Below are positions 43,830 through 55,998 of a stretch of DNA of 64,000 bases, in pieces. The notes under the pieces were generated by a model. The model was not told where the DNA came from. It did not search any database and saw only the letters and a list, made by a program, of their open reading frames with translations. Positions within the stretch are counted from its first letter, which is position 1. The number at the start of each line of letters is the position of its first letter. The translations under genes and the position numbers were made by a program. The stretch is from contig JPHH03000066.1 in assembly GCA_000750105.3 (NCBI GenBank), positions 62,001 to 126,000 on the forward strand, in the 5' to 3' direction. Origin of the DNA: Tolypocladium sp. Sup5 PDA-1 (lineage: Eukaryota; Ascomycota; Sordariomycetes; Hypocreales; Ophiocordycipitaceae).

Positions 43830-44805
43830 TCAGACCTTCTTCCTGGTCTTTGGAAAGTAGCCTGAAGTGTCCCCGAGAGGGAGCTCATAGAGAGAGTCCT
43901 TGATCAGAAGATGAAGCGTCAAGTACCTAGCATTGTTGTCAGATTTCTGAGGTTCATGTCATTTAGGACATTGTGAAAAGTCTTACCATCCAACAAGACC
44001 AGCCAAAAAGCAGAAAACTCCTCCTCCCTTTTTGAGACCGATGGATGAATCATGATTGCCATCAGCGGCTGCAAAGTAGCTAGCCCCAACCAAAAGGAAG
44101 CCAATGTCAACAAATGTGAATATGAGAATATTGACCAAATTCGTGGGAAGTGAGCCAATGAGAAATGTCAACACAAATACAGTCCACACTGTTGGTACCG
44201 CGTCAGTGAATAATGCCGACCATCTCTCTGTGTGGTGTACACTTACACATCATAAAGAACCCGAGAGCGTTGTTGAATTGTTCTGTATCACTGCCATACG
44301 CGCCGGCGATTCCAAATGCCGGAGTCAGAATGGCTGCGTATCCAGCGTAGAAGAGAGCTTGAAGTCATATGTCAGTTCTTCATGTCCAGATATGGGTCTC
44401 GACAGCCATTACCGAAAGCACTGAAGACGGTATAGGAAAATCCATTCCCGGCGGAGAGCTCCCATTGAGCACTAATAAGAAGACCCAACGCCGCGACAAA
44501 GAAGAAATTGCCAACATAGACATTGACGACTGTGACCCCTCTCCATTCCATGAGGCTCAGTGAAAGGGTTGTAATTGTCGTAGCAAAGGCACCTATGGGA
44601 AGCGCGGTCTGACTTAGTGTTAGCGACTTCGTGGCTGCTGCCTCATTTCAATTAATACAGAGTCTAAGCTCACAGCTGATGCTGGTAGAGGTTGAACGGT
44701 GTGTGCCTTGCCTTCGCCTAGCTGGGCTGAAGCGAGTCTGCGAAGGTCATCCTCGAGGGTGGAGTTGCCATTTGTCCCGTTGACGTTTTCCGGGCTTCGA
44801 GACAT
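43830..44805 (-). CDS. GPR1/FUN34/YaaH-family acetate/ammonia transporter
   Basis: Five exons (44805-44674, 44608-44413, 44357-44247, 44188-43987, 43926-43830; introns 65, 55, 58 and 60 nt), 245 residues. After a polar N-terminus of about 44 residues there are six hydrophobic segments: LPIGAFATTITTLSLSLMEW, VVNVYVGNFFFVAALGLLIS, FALFYAGYAAILTPAFGIAG, WTVFVLTFLIGSLPTNLVN, ILIFTFVDIGFLLVGASYF and FCFLAGLVGWYLTLH. The pattern and length fit the acetate uptake transporter family (Ady2/AcpA, SatP). The usual NPAPLGL motif is replaced by a diverged LPIG-type start and the GxxQ filter region is also changed, so substrate may differ. The third donor could lie two bases away (GTGTAAGT), but the chosen phase gives an uninterrupted membrane segment. 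Confidence 0.85.
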
Positions 44806-45405
44806 GGTGTTACCGTGATCTGTTCTCAGCGCCTTGTTGGACCAAGTAAACTTCTGTTCACAGATTCCTGTGTAATTCTGCTCAAGTACGTGGCGGGTTT
44901 CACTCACAGGGACGCAGGCGACTCTAGGAGCAGCGCCGTCCAACATATGGTTCAAACTAGAGCTGGCAATGTTCATTCCCGAAAAAAGTCCTCAGTATAT
45001 AATTCAATCAATCAAAATGCCCTGTACGGATGTAGAGACTAACTTCGTATCATTTCCGGAAGGCGACGATCCGAGCTAAGCAGACCATCACGCCATCCGG
45101 GCCCCCGGTCTTCCGTCGGCATTGGGGAGGATCGTTCAGGTCAGGGATCACAGCGGCCTCGACAACTCCATGTGGAGACCCTTAGTCACTAGTCTTCAAT
45201 GCGTATGTATTCGCTAAGACTGATGTTTCTTAAATTCTAACCTGCCAATTACGCCAAGTGTGCTCAATTGCGCGTCAGAGGCGAGGCGTTAGCCACTGGG
45301 AGGCTGAGGCTGACTACCCGGACCAGGCACAAGCCAGCATGCAAAATGACAATTGAAGCCTGCCGTCGTAAATCAATGCCAAAACCAATACTGAACATAG
45401 AATAG
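44806..45405. other. Intergenic
   Basis: Upstream region of the transporter and 3' flank of the MDR gene. Nothing else recognised. Confidence 0.45.
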
Positions 45406-46943
45406 CTAGCTCTCGGCTGAGAAAGTCGCGCTCGTGTCAGGCCTCTTCACTCTCACAACCAACCTCCTGCCAGACACGCCGCCCGCCTTTAGCCTCCCTA
45501 GTGCTGCGTTAACCGCGTCTAGTCCTCCGTCGACATATTCCACCTCGGGTGGCCGCAGTATGCCCTTGTCAAGCAACTCGAACAACCACTTGCTGAGATG
45601 GCCACCCACTCTCCTGTTGGCATGGAAGAGTTTGATGGGCACATTGTGCACTTGGACGTTAGGGCATTCCGTCTTCGGTCCACCCGCCAGAACGACGAGG
45701 TGACTCAGTTTGCTGCCGCCGCCACGGCTGGCCTGTTCAACCGGCTTCGGGCTTCCAACCGTGGCCTCGTTTGGGGATGAATAGCGGGAGCTGGTCCGAG
45801 CAGCAAGGACGTTCTGGCACCAGGACGCAGTTTCACCGCCAACGGTGTCAATGGCAAATCGCAATGAGCCGGGGACCAGTTTTCTGAGATCTCTCTCTGC
45901 ATACTCAAGGTTCGTTCTGTCAATGAGAAGGTCTAATATTGACAAAGTTAGAATAGCACTTGTAAAATGGCAGGGGTTCACTTGCCAGCCCCAAGGGACT
46001 CCAAGAGTTGCCGATGCTTCTGTAGGTTTGCAACCCCGACTACTCTGAGTCCCGCAAGTTTAGCCAGCTGGATTGCTATTTGGGCGGTAACAGTTGACGC
46101 TTATCGGAAACAGTCAGTGAATAATGTAGCATCTTGAGAGAAAGCTGCGTCTGAGTCGTACCTCCATAGACAAGCACCCATTCCCCAGCATGGGGCCGAG
46201 AGCCTGGCGAGATGCCCTGAAGAATATCGGGAGAGATATCATCAGGAATATCCTCCGGGTGCTTTTGGGCGATCTCTAGCAGGTTGAAGACCCTTTGATT
46301 CTTTCCTTTGGTGAAGGAAATTCCGAGGCAGACTCCCAGAGCGAGACCCGCTGCAACAAAGGCGACGCCGGTGGAAGCGACTCGGAAAGGGTCCACGTGA
46401 GAAGGTATGCGGATTGCGTTGTAACAGCATACAATAGCAAACTCTTGGAAAGCTGCTTTTCTGAAGTCTCTATAGTCTGTCGAAACGGCGAGCACCTGAA
46501 AAACGTTAGTGGCGCCTCCCATCGACCGCTCAGCGAAGTCACTCAACCCATTCTCCCGGTTTGAGATCGCACTGTTCCTCGACATGAGAGGCAACAATCT
46601 TGCCAATGAACTCGCGGCCGTTCAGGCTAGGTAGCTGGGGTAGACCGAACCCAAATGCCCTATCAAATCAGTTTGAGGATGAAATGTAAGGATCGGGGTA
46701 CTGCTCTTACGCCGACTTCCAGTCGATCGGGTTGAGACCGATGGCATGTACCTCCACCAGCAGATCGCCAAATGCCAATCGGGGGACATCACGATCAGCA
46801 TGCACCTCATAAGGTTGGCCCTTGCCATGAAGCAGGAGAACTCTTTGGGTTGCTGGTGGAGGAGCTAGTGTCGATGGAGCTGGGAACAGGCTGACGGCAC
46901 CCATGCCATGCGTTGCACTGACCTCGGCTGAGACGGTGGCCAT
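45406..46943 (-). CDS. MDR-type (zinc-binding dehydrogenase/enoyl reductase-like) oxidoreductase
   Basis: Five exons (46943-46711, 46659-46548, 46495-46162, 46099-45986, 45932-45406; introns 51, 52, 62 and 53 nt), 439 residues. The last intron is GC-AG (donor CTG|GCAAGT), chosen because it restores LESLGADLLIDRTNLEYAE. The N-terminal GroES-like domain has DLLVEVHAIGLNPIDWKSA, LPSLNGREFIGKIVASHV and GEWVLAVSTDYRDFRKAAFQ. The cofactor domain has GEWVLVYGGASTVTAQIAIQ with AGLRVVGVANLQKH, and FAIDTVGGETASW. The four structural-zinc cysteines are missing, as in quinone/enoyl reductases and the trans-enoyl reductases of polyketide pathways. No polyketide synthase is in this window. NADPH-dependent reduction is expected; substrate unknown. 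Confidence 0.88.
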
Positions 46944-49900
46944 GTCGTATCTTGAGCAGAGGGCCTTGCCAGTCCGTGCCTGGGTACTGGTGAATGTGAG
47001 TAACGTCGACGCTGGGTTAGGCAACCAGAAGTTAAAAGCCCCCTCTTCTATCCATGTACCCGAATTGACCAGGTAGTGGAGAAGTACTCTATCAACGTCA
47101 TATGTTGTAGCCGTGCGATTCCCAGTCAAGAGGCGGTGGTCAAGCCGCAGGTCGATATAACGAGACAAAGTATTTGGTACTTTGAGAGAAACGCACTGTG
47201 ATACATATAGGAAGCGTGGCTGCCCAAAGATATGCAGCAGAAAGCCGTGCGCCCAAGAATGACGATAAATATTGACGGAACTAGTGGATTCCGACGTTGC
47301 TATCCGAACTGGCTTTCACTTCCCCTACACGTCTCATTTGCCTACGGAGCAATAGCATGCAGACGGGTGGTGGTGTAGCCTAGGCATCGGGACAACGCAA
47401 TCGAGCCGGCGACTGACGCCATCGACAGACGGCACTAACCGGGATCACTGCTCGCCGATGCGCCTGGCTGCTGGTCACCCAAATGGCATTTTTCCCACTT
47501 ACATTGCGCCATGGTCTACTTTTGCTCTCCTATTTTGGTCGCGGATTCAATTGTAAATACAGCACCACCAGGAAACCGAGACCGATCCAGAAGACACCGG
47601 TCAGAAGGCACCCCAAACCATCCTTTACCTTCGATAAAATGGCCCCCTGGCCCCCTAATGCATGACTTAATATTTCTACCACCGTAAATACGACACTACC
47701 TCTACGTGGTCATTGAGCTCGCCGAAGACATTGATGCCCCGGGCCAGCTTCCACCGTGTCTTCAGAGATTCCGGACTCGAATGGCCCGGACCTCGTTCTT
47801 CATACCCCGGTTTATGCACCTGCGGAGCAGTACATGATCTATAGCCTTAAGGCACTGACAGTTGCGAGGTTTGACGTCACAGTCATCCATCACTGGTACA
47901 CGGCTTTCTCGCTGCTATCTGAGAGCATCCAAGTCCGGACTCTGACCGAGGGCTGGGAAACCCGTCGTCACAGTGTTTCGCGCGCACCCACAATGTTGAG
48001 ATAAAGAGGATGCACAAGCCATACTAAGTCTAGTTGGTGCATTAACCTACGATCTTATCATGCAGTCCTATCAGTACCGAGACGGAAGAATGGCGTGCTC
48101 CAGATCGTGTGTACAAGGACTGGCCAGCGCTTCCTCGTGTACTCTTACGCATCGTTCAGCCGCCAGCTGCCGTTTTTCGTGGCATTTGAGTCCCAATACC
48201 GCGCCTTCGACCCAATAGCGAAGACGACCTGCTCCAAGCGGGTAACGCGGGTGAGCGGCGGCCACATTGCCCAACGCTCATGGCGTCAGAACCAAATCAG
48301 CACGGGAGGTCTCGAGGGAATATGCCGCCAGTGTGGCACGCTAATGCAAATACCCGATCAGATGTGTCTTGACATGATCAGCAGCGGATCCTCTGCAGTC
48401 CATGCAACCCAAGATCGCCACCCTTGTCTGGGTCCTTGCGACGAGGGGAAGCGTTCAAGTCCACCTATTTAGGCACAAGGTGGGAATTTGTACCGGAGTC
48501 TCGTGATTACAGCGTCGGCATCCAATCAAGGGCCCAGAGATTGTGCCGTTTATGGTCAGGTTTACAGTGCTAGGCAGTCATGCAGGTTCGTCGTCTGGAG
48601 CTGTCAACCCCTAAAGTATGGCGGGGCTCTACGCACGTCTCCGGCGATGCTGCGTTCCCGATCTTTCCATGCAGGTTCAGGGACTAGCTTTCAGTTTTGT
48701 CTACGTCGACCGCCTTGACACAGGTCTTGGCCATGCCGTCCTGGGCTCCTTTCAGGTAGTACCCAGTCTGTCACTCTCTCACCATAGGGCCTCACAAGGG
48801 TGTGAGGTCGTAGATGGGTCCATTCTCAGACTTGAAGCTGGAGGCTTGTCACCCTGCAGTACTTTGCAAAGTCGCGGATGCCGGGTCTCAGGGCACAGCT
48901 TGTGTCAGAAGCGATGCCGAGACGTTCAGAGTGCTGACGTTAATCGGAACAGTATCATCAATAAGTATTCACTTGGGTTCCAAGTCCCAAGTTCCTCTGA
49001 TGAGGCGCGAAACACCTGCGCCGAGAGGTCGCAGTTACATCTGAGATCCGAATTAGTCCGCTTCTTTTGGAAACTGCCACCAAGATAGCTGAAACTGTTG
49101 TCGCGGGACCCGCTGGCGAGAGGCACCTAGGTGGTCGTGGCCGCAAGCGATGACCATGCCACGTCTGGCAGCCCAGTATCCGTTCTGAGGGGAACAACCC
49201 TTTGAACAATCCTTTCCGAATTTGGAAATCCATTCCATGTTTTGCTCTAGACTACGTGTAGTCTATAGAGTGAACTCTCAACTGCCCATTTGCATAAAAA
49301 TACAATCGTCTCTGCTTGACGCCTGACGAGTGCTTGACGTCAGATACATCGCCGATAACGTATGACTTGCCGTCCGGGGCAGTGGCTCATATTCCACTCT
49401 GTAAGAGCTGGCCAACTCGACTGAGCCGGAACACATCGGAGAATCAGATGTGCAGTCGCCCCAGCTTAAGCTGGAGAGCGCCGTGAGAACGGGAGATGCG
49501 ACGAAGACCAAGACTCGACTGATCCTGACTGTTGATGCGGGGTCGACAAGGATTTCGAGGTCAAACTCTTCTTTTTCCGGGACTCTGTCCTCCATTCGAC
49601 GTACAATTTTGCGAGGGATGGGAAGGCAGCGTGAAGCAGTGCATTCCACAGGGCGACATTGTTACGACGACCATGAGTGAGTGAGTAGGTGAGTGAGTGA
49701 GTGAGACAGTGGGCTGCAACCCTACCTGTCTCACCGCCGCAGATCCATGAGGCGCCGAGAAGACGCGACGAGGAACCGTCGCTCATCGCAGACACCTAGC
49801 ATAGCATTTATAACTACTCTAAAAGCACCCGGGGGAATGAAGCGACGCTGATACATAAATTTTGTAACGTGCGGAGCCGGAGGGAGAGTCATCGACTCCG

Positions 49901-50778
49901 GGAGCATGGCGAGCAAGGCCGAGCCCGCGCACCTCCCAGATGAGTGTGCCGCCGTGACCGAGGTTTTCGGGTTCGTAGTCATTCATTAGCAAGCTGATGT
50001 AGAGCGCGAGGGCCAAGGGCGTCGTCGTGGACTCGTCGGATCGAGTGCAGCACCGCGACAAGGCGACCCAGCGCACTGGCAAAGGCCCTGTTATCTTGAC
50101 CGCTTCTCACTGATTCGAGGCAACTCGGTGGTGTTGTTGAGGTCTCTAAAGAAGTTGCCGCGACGTGCGTTCCAGCCAGCTTGTCGAGCTCGGGGCTGGG
50201 AGACGCTGAGGGAGGCAAAGGTGCGTCGATCGACGCTGTGATGCGCGCTAGACGCATACGTAGGGCGCCAGCGGGGTTCCAGGTGGCTGGCTGAGAGTTC
50301 GAGCACGTCGTGATTTTTTTTATTTCCTATACAAATCGGACAGCGAGTCCACTCTGATGATTAGTGGCGTTGAGCTGGTGGTAGTGAGAAATTGCGATCA
50401 GAGAGCGTTAAACTTCATGTTAGATGGGCCTGGGAGGTAGCACAGCACCCGTGCCCATAGTCCGTAGTCCGTAGTATTACGCCAAAGGATCAATACGTAT
50501 AATATTATTAGAGTACACAGTTAAAAAGTTAGACTTCGTCACCAGGGGCAGCTGGCGGCCCGGCCCTGCCGGCGTAGGGTTAGCCCGTTTGCCCGTGCAC
50601 TTCGTACGAAGTACGTACGTACATCGTGTTTTAGCCCCACAAATTCATTATGTAATTCGGCAGTCGACGTTCCTTGCGTTTCCCCTCATTAATCGTGCCT
50701 TTCTGACCTTGATTTATTACGGACTATACATCCTCTATTACCACTACGCCCTTCATCGCATGCGTTGAAATAAACAGC
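46944..50778. other. 3.8 kb without supportable genes
   Basis: The longest empty stretch. Open frames at 48095-48472, 48618-49088 and others were read in all frames and give no domain. It contains a (GAGT)n microsatellite at 49675-49706 and short CCGTAGT / ACGTACGTAC repeats at 50460-50620. Upstream coding extension of the MDR gene is possible up to 47168. Confidence 0.5.
49675..49706. repeat. (GAGT)n microsatellite
   Basis: About eight GAGT/GTGA tetranucleotide units with one interruption (TAGG). Confidence 0.85.
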
Positions 50779-52430
50779 ATGGCAAACAATGATTTAATAT
50801 TTGTTCCGGCTCGTGAACTACAGGCCCGGTTTGGCCAGTGGTCTGAGCTAGATAGAGAAAGAAATGAATTTATTCAGGTAACATCCGGTACCCACTATGA
50901 GTAGCGGCAGCGATTGACCATAGACGGTACAGAAGCTGCTCCACAGGCTCTCCGTTAATGAGGTTCAAATTGACCAGCTCAAGCTGGACTTTGAGGACCA
51001 AAAGAGGTCTCGTGTGCATTATCAGTCAGAGGCTCTTAGGCTTGAAGGAGAACTACACGACAGTGAATATCGAACGGTACGTCTAGATTCATTGTCAGCT
51101 GCTCAGTTTACACCATCTGATATCTTTGCAGAATAGAGACGCCTACGTTACAATACTCGTCGACGGCGACGGAGCTAAATTCCGCGATAGTCTTCTTCGG
51201 GATCCCATCTCGGGCGCTGTGCAGGCCGCCCAGAACATCAAGCAGCAGATCCGGGATCACTTCAAGGGCACCCCTCTTGATACAGAAGACGTACCCATCG
51301 TGGCCCGTGTCTTTGCAAATGTTAAGGGCCTCGGAAACGCCTTGCGCCTGTCCAAGGTGATTGCTTTCGAAGACGACATGTATACATTTGCAGAGCATTT
51401 TACAAACAGCCGCGCCGAGTTTGACTTTGTCAACGTGGGCCGTGGCAAGGAGAACGCCGACTCTAAAATACGACGTCAGTTTGTTCCCTTTTATCGATGA
51501 CACTTATTTCTCGTGATGCTAACTACAATAACAGGAATGCTTAGCCATTTCTACAAGGATCCACGGTGCAAGAAGATATTCTTTGTCGCCTGTCATGATG
51601 GGGGCTATGCGCACGACCTGCGCGAGTATGTGGGGCCTCCCGGTATCGAGAAGCGCATTGTTCTCGTGGAGACGACTCCGGCGGAGCCTGCCCTTCGGTC
51701 ACTGGGCTTTCCCATCATACGCTTCGACAATGTCTTCCGAGACGAGCCGCTGCAGAATGAAAGCAAGCTTGCACTGCGGAGCATACCAGCGAATAATACC
51801 TCCGGACACAGCACCGCCCCGGGACAGAGCATCACCCTAGGACAACGCGTCGCCCCGGCACGAAGCACCACCCCGGCACAAAGTATCATCCCAAGCATCA
51901 GCCCAGCACAAAGCAGCATCACCACCTCTAACAATGGAGGCGTTTCTGTCGAGCATTCCCCGACCTACTCTGCAGCAGGCGGTGTCAACGGCCGGCAAAA
52001 CGTCACTATCAAGCCTGCAAAGCCCAGTCGGCCGCCCAGAGTCATCGATTACAACGTAGAGGGTCACCGCCTCGACCCACCGGTCAAGCTTCCAAACAAT
52101 AAAACCGCTCAGGAGTCGTATAGATGGAAATGCGACAAGATTTTCCCCGGCGTATTTTGCAACTCCTTCTATCTAGGCGGGACCTGCCCCCGGAGAGACA
52201 ACTGCGAGAAGCAGCATGAACTAGCGCTGACTGCCGAAGAGGTCGCCGTCCATCGATTCAAGGCGCGCACGAGCATGTGCTATCACGGGCCTAAATGCGA
52301 TAACTATCATTGCCATCTTAGCCACCACTGCTATCAGCAGGACCCGGCCTGCACTCGACCGGGTTGCAAGTTTGCCAAGACCAAGTGGGGGAACTTGCAC
52401 TTATCAATGAAGAACATGGAGCCGGCGTAA
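50779..52430 (+). CDS. CCCH zinc-finger protein with N-terminal coiled coil and NYN-like domain
   Basis: Four exons (50779-50877, 50933-51076, 51132-51474, 51535-52430; introns 55, 55 and 60 nt), 493 residues. Residues 20-80 form a heptad-like charged helix. The next domain has AYVTILVDGDGAKFRDSLL, DVPIVARVFANVKGLGNALR and FDFVNVGRGKENADSKIRRM then CKKIFFVACHDGGYAHDLRE; the DGDG strand, distant Asp and FVACHDGGYA strand are what a fungal DUF7923/NYN-like nuclease fold would show. A Ser/Thr/Pro-rich linker with short repeats (about 290-340) follows. The C-terminus has Cys/His clusters CNSFYLGGTCPRRDNCEKQH and CYHGPKCDNYHCHLSH and CTRPGCKF, i.e. tandem CCCH fingers. RNA binding or cleavage is a reasonable inference. 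Confidence 0.85.
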
Positions 52431-52862
52431 GTGCATTGACCTGGAACAAGTGAACGTTGAATGCGGCTAACATGACGGCAGAACACGATGGACTGAAGGT
52501 AGTGACTATCCAGTGAATCTATGAAAGACTTCAGCTTGAAGAGAAGGAGGTGAAGCTGATATCTGCGACTCAACATAACTAAAGAGCTGGCCCGAAACGC
52601 TTTTTCCGATTTAATATACAACATCAATACATCTTAGGAATGAGTTCTATGTTCATCTTGCAAAAGCTTCAACTCGAGATTCTACTTTCTCTACAAGATA
52701 CTTGGTTCTTCCTTAATGCCGCCCTTGTGTGCCTGACTGTCTTTCCCTTCTGCTAAAGCTCCCTGCCGCGGCCTATAGAGCGACACCGTAAGCCCTGGCG
52801 CCTCTGAGGGACATATAAGGGAACGCAATTTGTTTCCGTTGAGATTCCGAATATGAATTAAG
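52431..52862. other. Intergenic
   Basis: 3' flanks of the zinc-finger gene and the kinase relic; nothing recognised. Confidence 0.4.
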
Positions 52863-53620
52863 CTACGTCTCGAATGTTGACTTGTTTAGCCACACGCGAA
52901 TCTTGGTGAGAGCGGATATGTCGTGGCGCTTCTCTAACGTAGTATAGTCCTTCATGTCCTCTTCAATCCATCCCTTGGTCACCCGGCTAGTTATTAGCCT
53001 TATGCCGACCTTGTGGGAAGAGCCAAAGTCAATTAGAACCGGCAAGCTAGCCTCGTCGACTAGAATGTTTCCCGGGTTGAGGTCGTTATGGGCCCAGCCG
53101 AGCGAATTCAGGTGATAGATGGCCGACTCGAGGGCCTTCATAAATGGTTCCTTGTCAATTGTCCTAATCCTATGTCTGAGATACTTAGACAAGTCGTTCG
53201 GGTGTTGGTCCAGGACGAGACCGTTGATGCGACCCCGTCGTACCTAGCAGCCGTGGTAACGGATATCATTAGGGTGCGGATGATTGTAAAGCACTTGCAT
53301 GGCCTGAGCCTCCTCTACTAGCCCTTGTAGAAGAAGATATAGGACGTTATATTCTTTAAACACGTTATACAAGGCTAGGCTAGGACGCTTGATGTAGACT
53401 TCGACAGGGAGTTTATGTGGGGCCTGCGTGAGAGTTATGTCGGAAAGCGGTCACTCTAGAAAGATATCCTTGTCGGGGACGCGCCTTAGCGCAGATGTGA
53501 GTTATTGGAATGTGATCTCGCGTTTGAGAAGGTTCAGCTAGCCAAAGTATACGCCATCATCGTCGACGGAAAACATGGTGTACCGGAATTCCCCAGTTTC
53601 GGAGTTGAATTCCTCGAATA
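52863..53620 (-). pseudogene. Decayed protein kinase-like gene
   Basis: The intact last block (52863-53192) contains SAIYHLNSLGWAHNDLNPGN and ILVDEASLPVLIDFGSSHKV: the catalytic HxDLxxxN loop and the DFG motif of a protein kinase fold. Upstream the same gene is recognisable in pieces (GLVLDQHPNDLSKYLRHR, VEEAQAMQVLYNHPHPN, ALRRVPDKDIFLE) separated by frame changes and TAG, TAA and TGA stops. Several stops sit where CAG, CAA or TGG would fit, as in C-to-T decay. The class resembles a fungal kinase group often found in many degenerate copies. Non-functional as it stands. Confidence 0.65.
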
Positions 53621-53973
53621 GGAAAGTCAATTCTTCCTAGTTCATAACCTGTGGTGCCATAATAAGGATAGCCTGGAAATAAACAGTCAACGTAATCGGA
53701 GGGCAGGTGGCAAGGCGCCAATACTCGCCGGTATTCCAGTAGGATTTAGAGGAGTATAAGCAGTTCGGGCTTCAAACAAACTGGCCAGGAAGATAACCCC
53801 TCATCACTCTCACTCACGCCAATAGCCAATCAATTGGCTCGGATAATGGGTCGCTTTAAGTCGTCAGCCTAACGCTCCCTACATCAAACTTCTTCACGGG
53901 GACACGGATTTCCCGAGGGCCAGGCCAGTAGGAAGTCCTTACCTTCCCAGCTCCCAGCTTTATGCGGAAAGTA

Positions 53974-54740
53974 TTAATCGGTAAACCACGGATTCAGGTA
54001 TTTCGGCATTCTGTCTGACGCTAATGCTATTTCAGAAGCCGAGCCGTCAGCATTGCGATGGAACGCATAGCGCAAAACAGGCCAATCCTGGCGGCCGACT
54101 CAGCCAAGGCCCGAAATTTCTGCCGATGTACGCCATCCTCAACTCCTGAGGCAGTCCAGAACTCATCCCAAAAAGCCATGTGTAGCTGCGATCGGCAGGC
54201 GTAGTCATGCCAGCCATTGAGGTCCATGTACCCCGTCGTCAGCAGGAGGCAGTCCAGCTCCATGCCGAACGGCAGCACAGCCGCGAGGGACCAGTCGACA
54301 ATCCCTATAATTTCGTACATCTTAGAACACTAGAACGTCTGGGCTGCGCCGCGGCAGATGCTGGGCATGTCAGCAAGAATGGGGCTCTTGCTGGAGCACA
54401 GCTCGTACGCGTCCCAATCAGGGCAGTCCACGATGTGTTTTCATTCTACTATTTGAAATTTGGCTGCTTATTGTTGTCATGGAGCCAATAGAAGCCATGG
54501 TCCTGGATTGGGCTGATCCATGTCAGCAACAACGTTTGTTTGCCGCTTTGCCGGGACGGTACGGAGATGCCGTACGAGCCAATGAAAACCCTGGGCTCTT
54601 TGAAACGTCATGGGTATGCGGACCGTATGCCCATACGAGCCAACCAACGAACGGGGTAGTTTCTTCAGCCTCGTAGGGCAGCAGGAGACTTCCGTTTTGC
54701 ATGCCGACGTACGCTAATGTATCCAGGTTCAACGGCAGGT
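53974..54740 (-). pseudogene. Decayed aminoglycoside-phosphotransferase-like (APH) gene
   Basis: The block from 54320 reads MYEIIGIVDWSLAAVLPFGM, ELDCLLLTTGYMDLNGWHDY and AFWDEFWTASGVEDGVHRQK up to AESAARIG, the C-terminal lobe of fungal APH-type proteins with the metal-binding DW motif. One base later the homology continues in a different frame (LRYAFHRNADGSASEIALAS) to a stop at 53974. The N-terminal part (54500-54740) is only loosely recognisable (FLNLPLNLDTLAYVG, YEAEETTPF). The gap between the two parts has further stops. At least one frameshift and a damaged middle make it a pseudogene. Confidence 0.65.
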
Positions 54741-54890
54741 TGAGAAAGGCGTACCATTTTCCCTATTTAACCTGCCAAAGTGCTCGTTTCTTCTTGGCGC
54801 TGTAAGTTTCTCGTCACTTGATTTAAACAGAGATCGCAGGGCCAAGCGGGAGCATAGACTATACCTTCTTCACACTTACAGCCCGTCAAT

Positions 54891-55998
54891 ATGCGTGGAG
54901 TCTTTGCTATCACAGTTGGCGCATTGGCTGCCACCGCCACCGCCGCCAGTTCGAACACAACCTGTGCCAAAGGCCTGTACATTCTCTGCGCCCGCGGTTC
55001 AGGCGAATCCGCTGTCGCGCCGAAGGCAGGGACCTATCCCGACAATACCGGGTCACCTGGAATTCTTGCCCTTCAGGTCGCAAAGCAGGTCGAAGGCACC
55101 ATCATCGCCGGCGTCATCTACCCGGCGAAGGACCCCACAGCGACGGGGACCCTGAACCTGACTGCTTACTATTCGTCGGAGAACGCGGGCGCCAAGGCTA
55201 TCCTGGAGGAGGTGAACCAGTACCATTCGGCATGCCCAGATACCAAAATTGCCCTCATTGGCTACTCTCAGGTTTGTGCAGCTTGTCAGTGCTGTCGGCA
55301 ACGGATGCTAACCACGTCGGTTATAGGGCGCTCAAGTAGTCCAAGATGCCCTCTGTGGCGGTACTGGTGGCGACTTTAACAGTGACGCATCACTATCACC
55401 AGATCTAGTTAAGAAGAATAGTAAGCCACCACTATAGCTAGCCTCACTATAGCTACTTGATATATTTTCTAGCGAAGCTAACTTCTGAATTACAGTTATT
55501 GCCATCGCTCTTATCGCTGACCCAACACACATTGCCAACACGACGTACGATCACGGGACTGGCGTCCATGATGGTGTAAGCAAGCAACGTCCTGCAAGGA
55601 CTACTTTTGGCAATTCCCTTAGCTAACATCCCGTTTAGGTCTTCCCCCGGAAGAACACCACGGTGTGTAACCAGTATAGCGACCTCATGGGATCCTGGTG
55701 CGGCAAGAACGACCGCTACTGCGATTCAGGCAACAACGACACGGTACACAGTCTTGCTCCCTTTACATATGAGGCCGATGTTGTGCAGTTCGTGGTCGAG
55801 AAGTGGAAGAATTCGACATCTCAAAGTGGTTCAGGGTCGACTGCGAGCGGGACTGCCGGCTCCTCTGCCACGGGAACATCCACGGGATCACCAACAAGCA
55901 CCCCTTCAGGTAAAACCAGCTCCGCTTCTGGCCTTGCCCTGAGCCAGAGCTTGCTTCTGGGAGCAGGGATGTTGCTTGCTGTGTGGTCGCTTCATTAA
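54891..55998 (+). CDS. Cutinase/acetylxylan-esterase-like (CE5) enzyme, secreted and probably GPI-anchored
   Basis: Four exons (54891-55271, 55327-55420, 55496-55575, 55639-55998; introns 55, 75 and 63 nt), 304 residues. Signal peptide MRGVFAITVGALAATATA. The alpha/beta hydrolase core has CAKGLYILCARGSGES, VIYPAKDPTA, the nucleophile motif IALIGYSQGAQ (Ser126, split by intron 1 just after it), VIAIALIADPTH, and the C-terminal catalytic Asp/His region KNDRYCDSGNNDTVHSLAPF. A Ser/Thr/Gly-rich stalk and a final hydrophobic segment (SGLALSQSLLLGAGMLLAVW) follow, typical of GPI signals. CE5 enzymes hydrolyse cutin, acetylxylan or other esters outside the cell. All catalytic elements look present. 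Confidence 0.92.

Noticed and set aside
48071..49088. Frames of 100-156 codons in the 47-51 kb stretch
   Set aside because: No recognisable motif in any of the six frames and no consistent codon bias.
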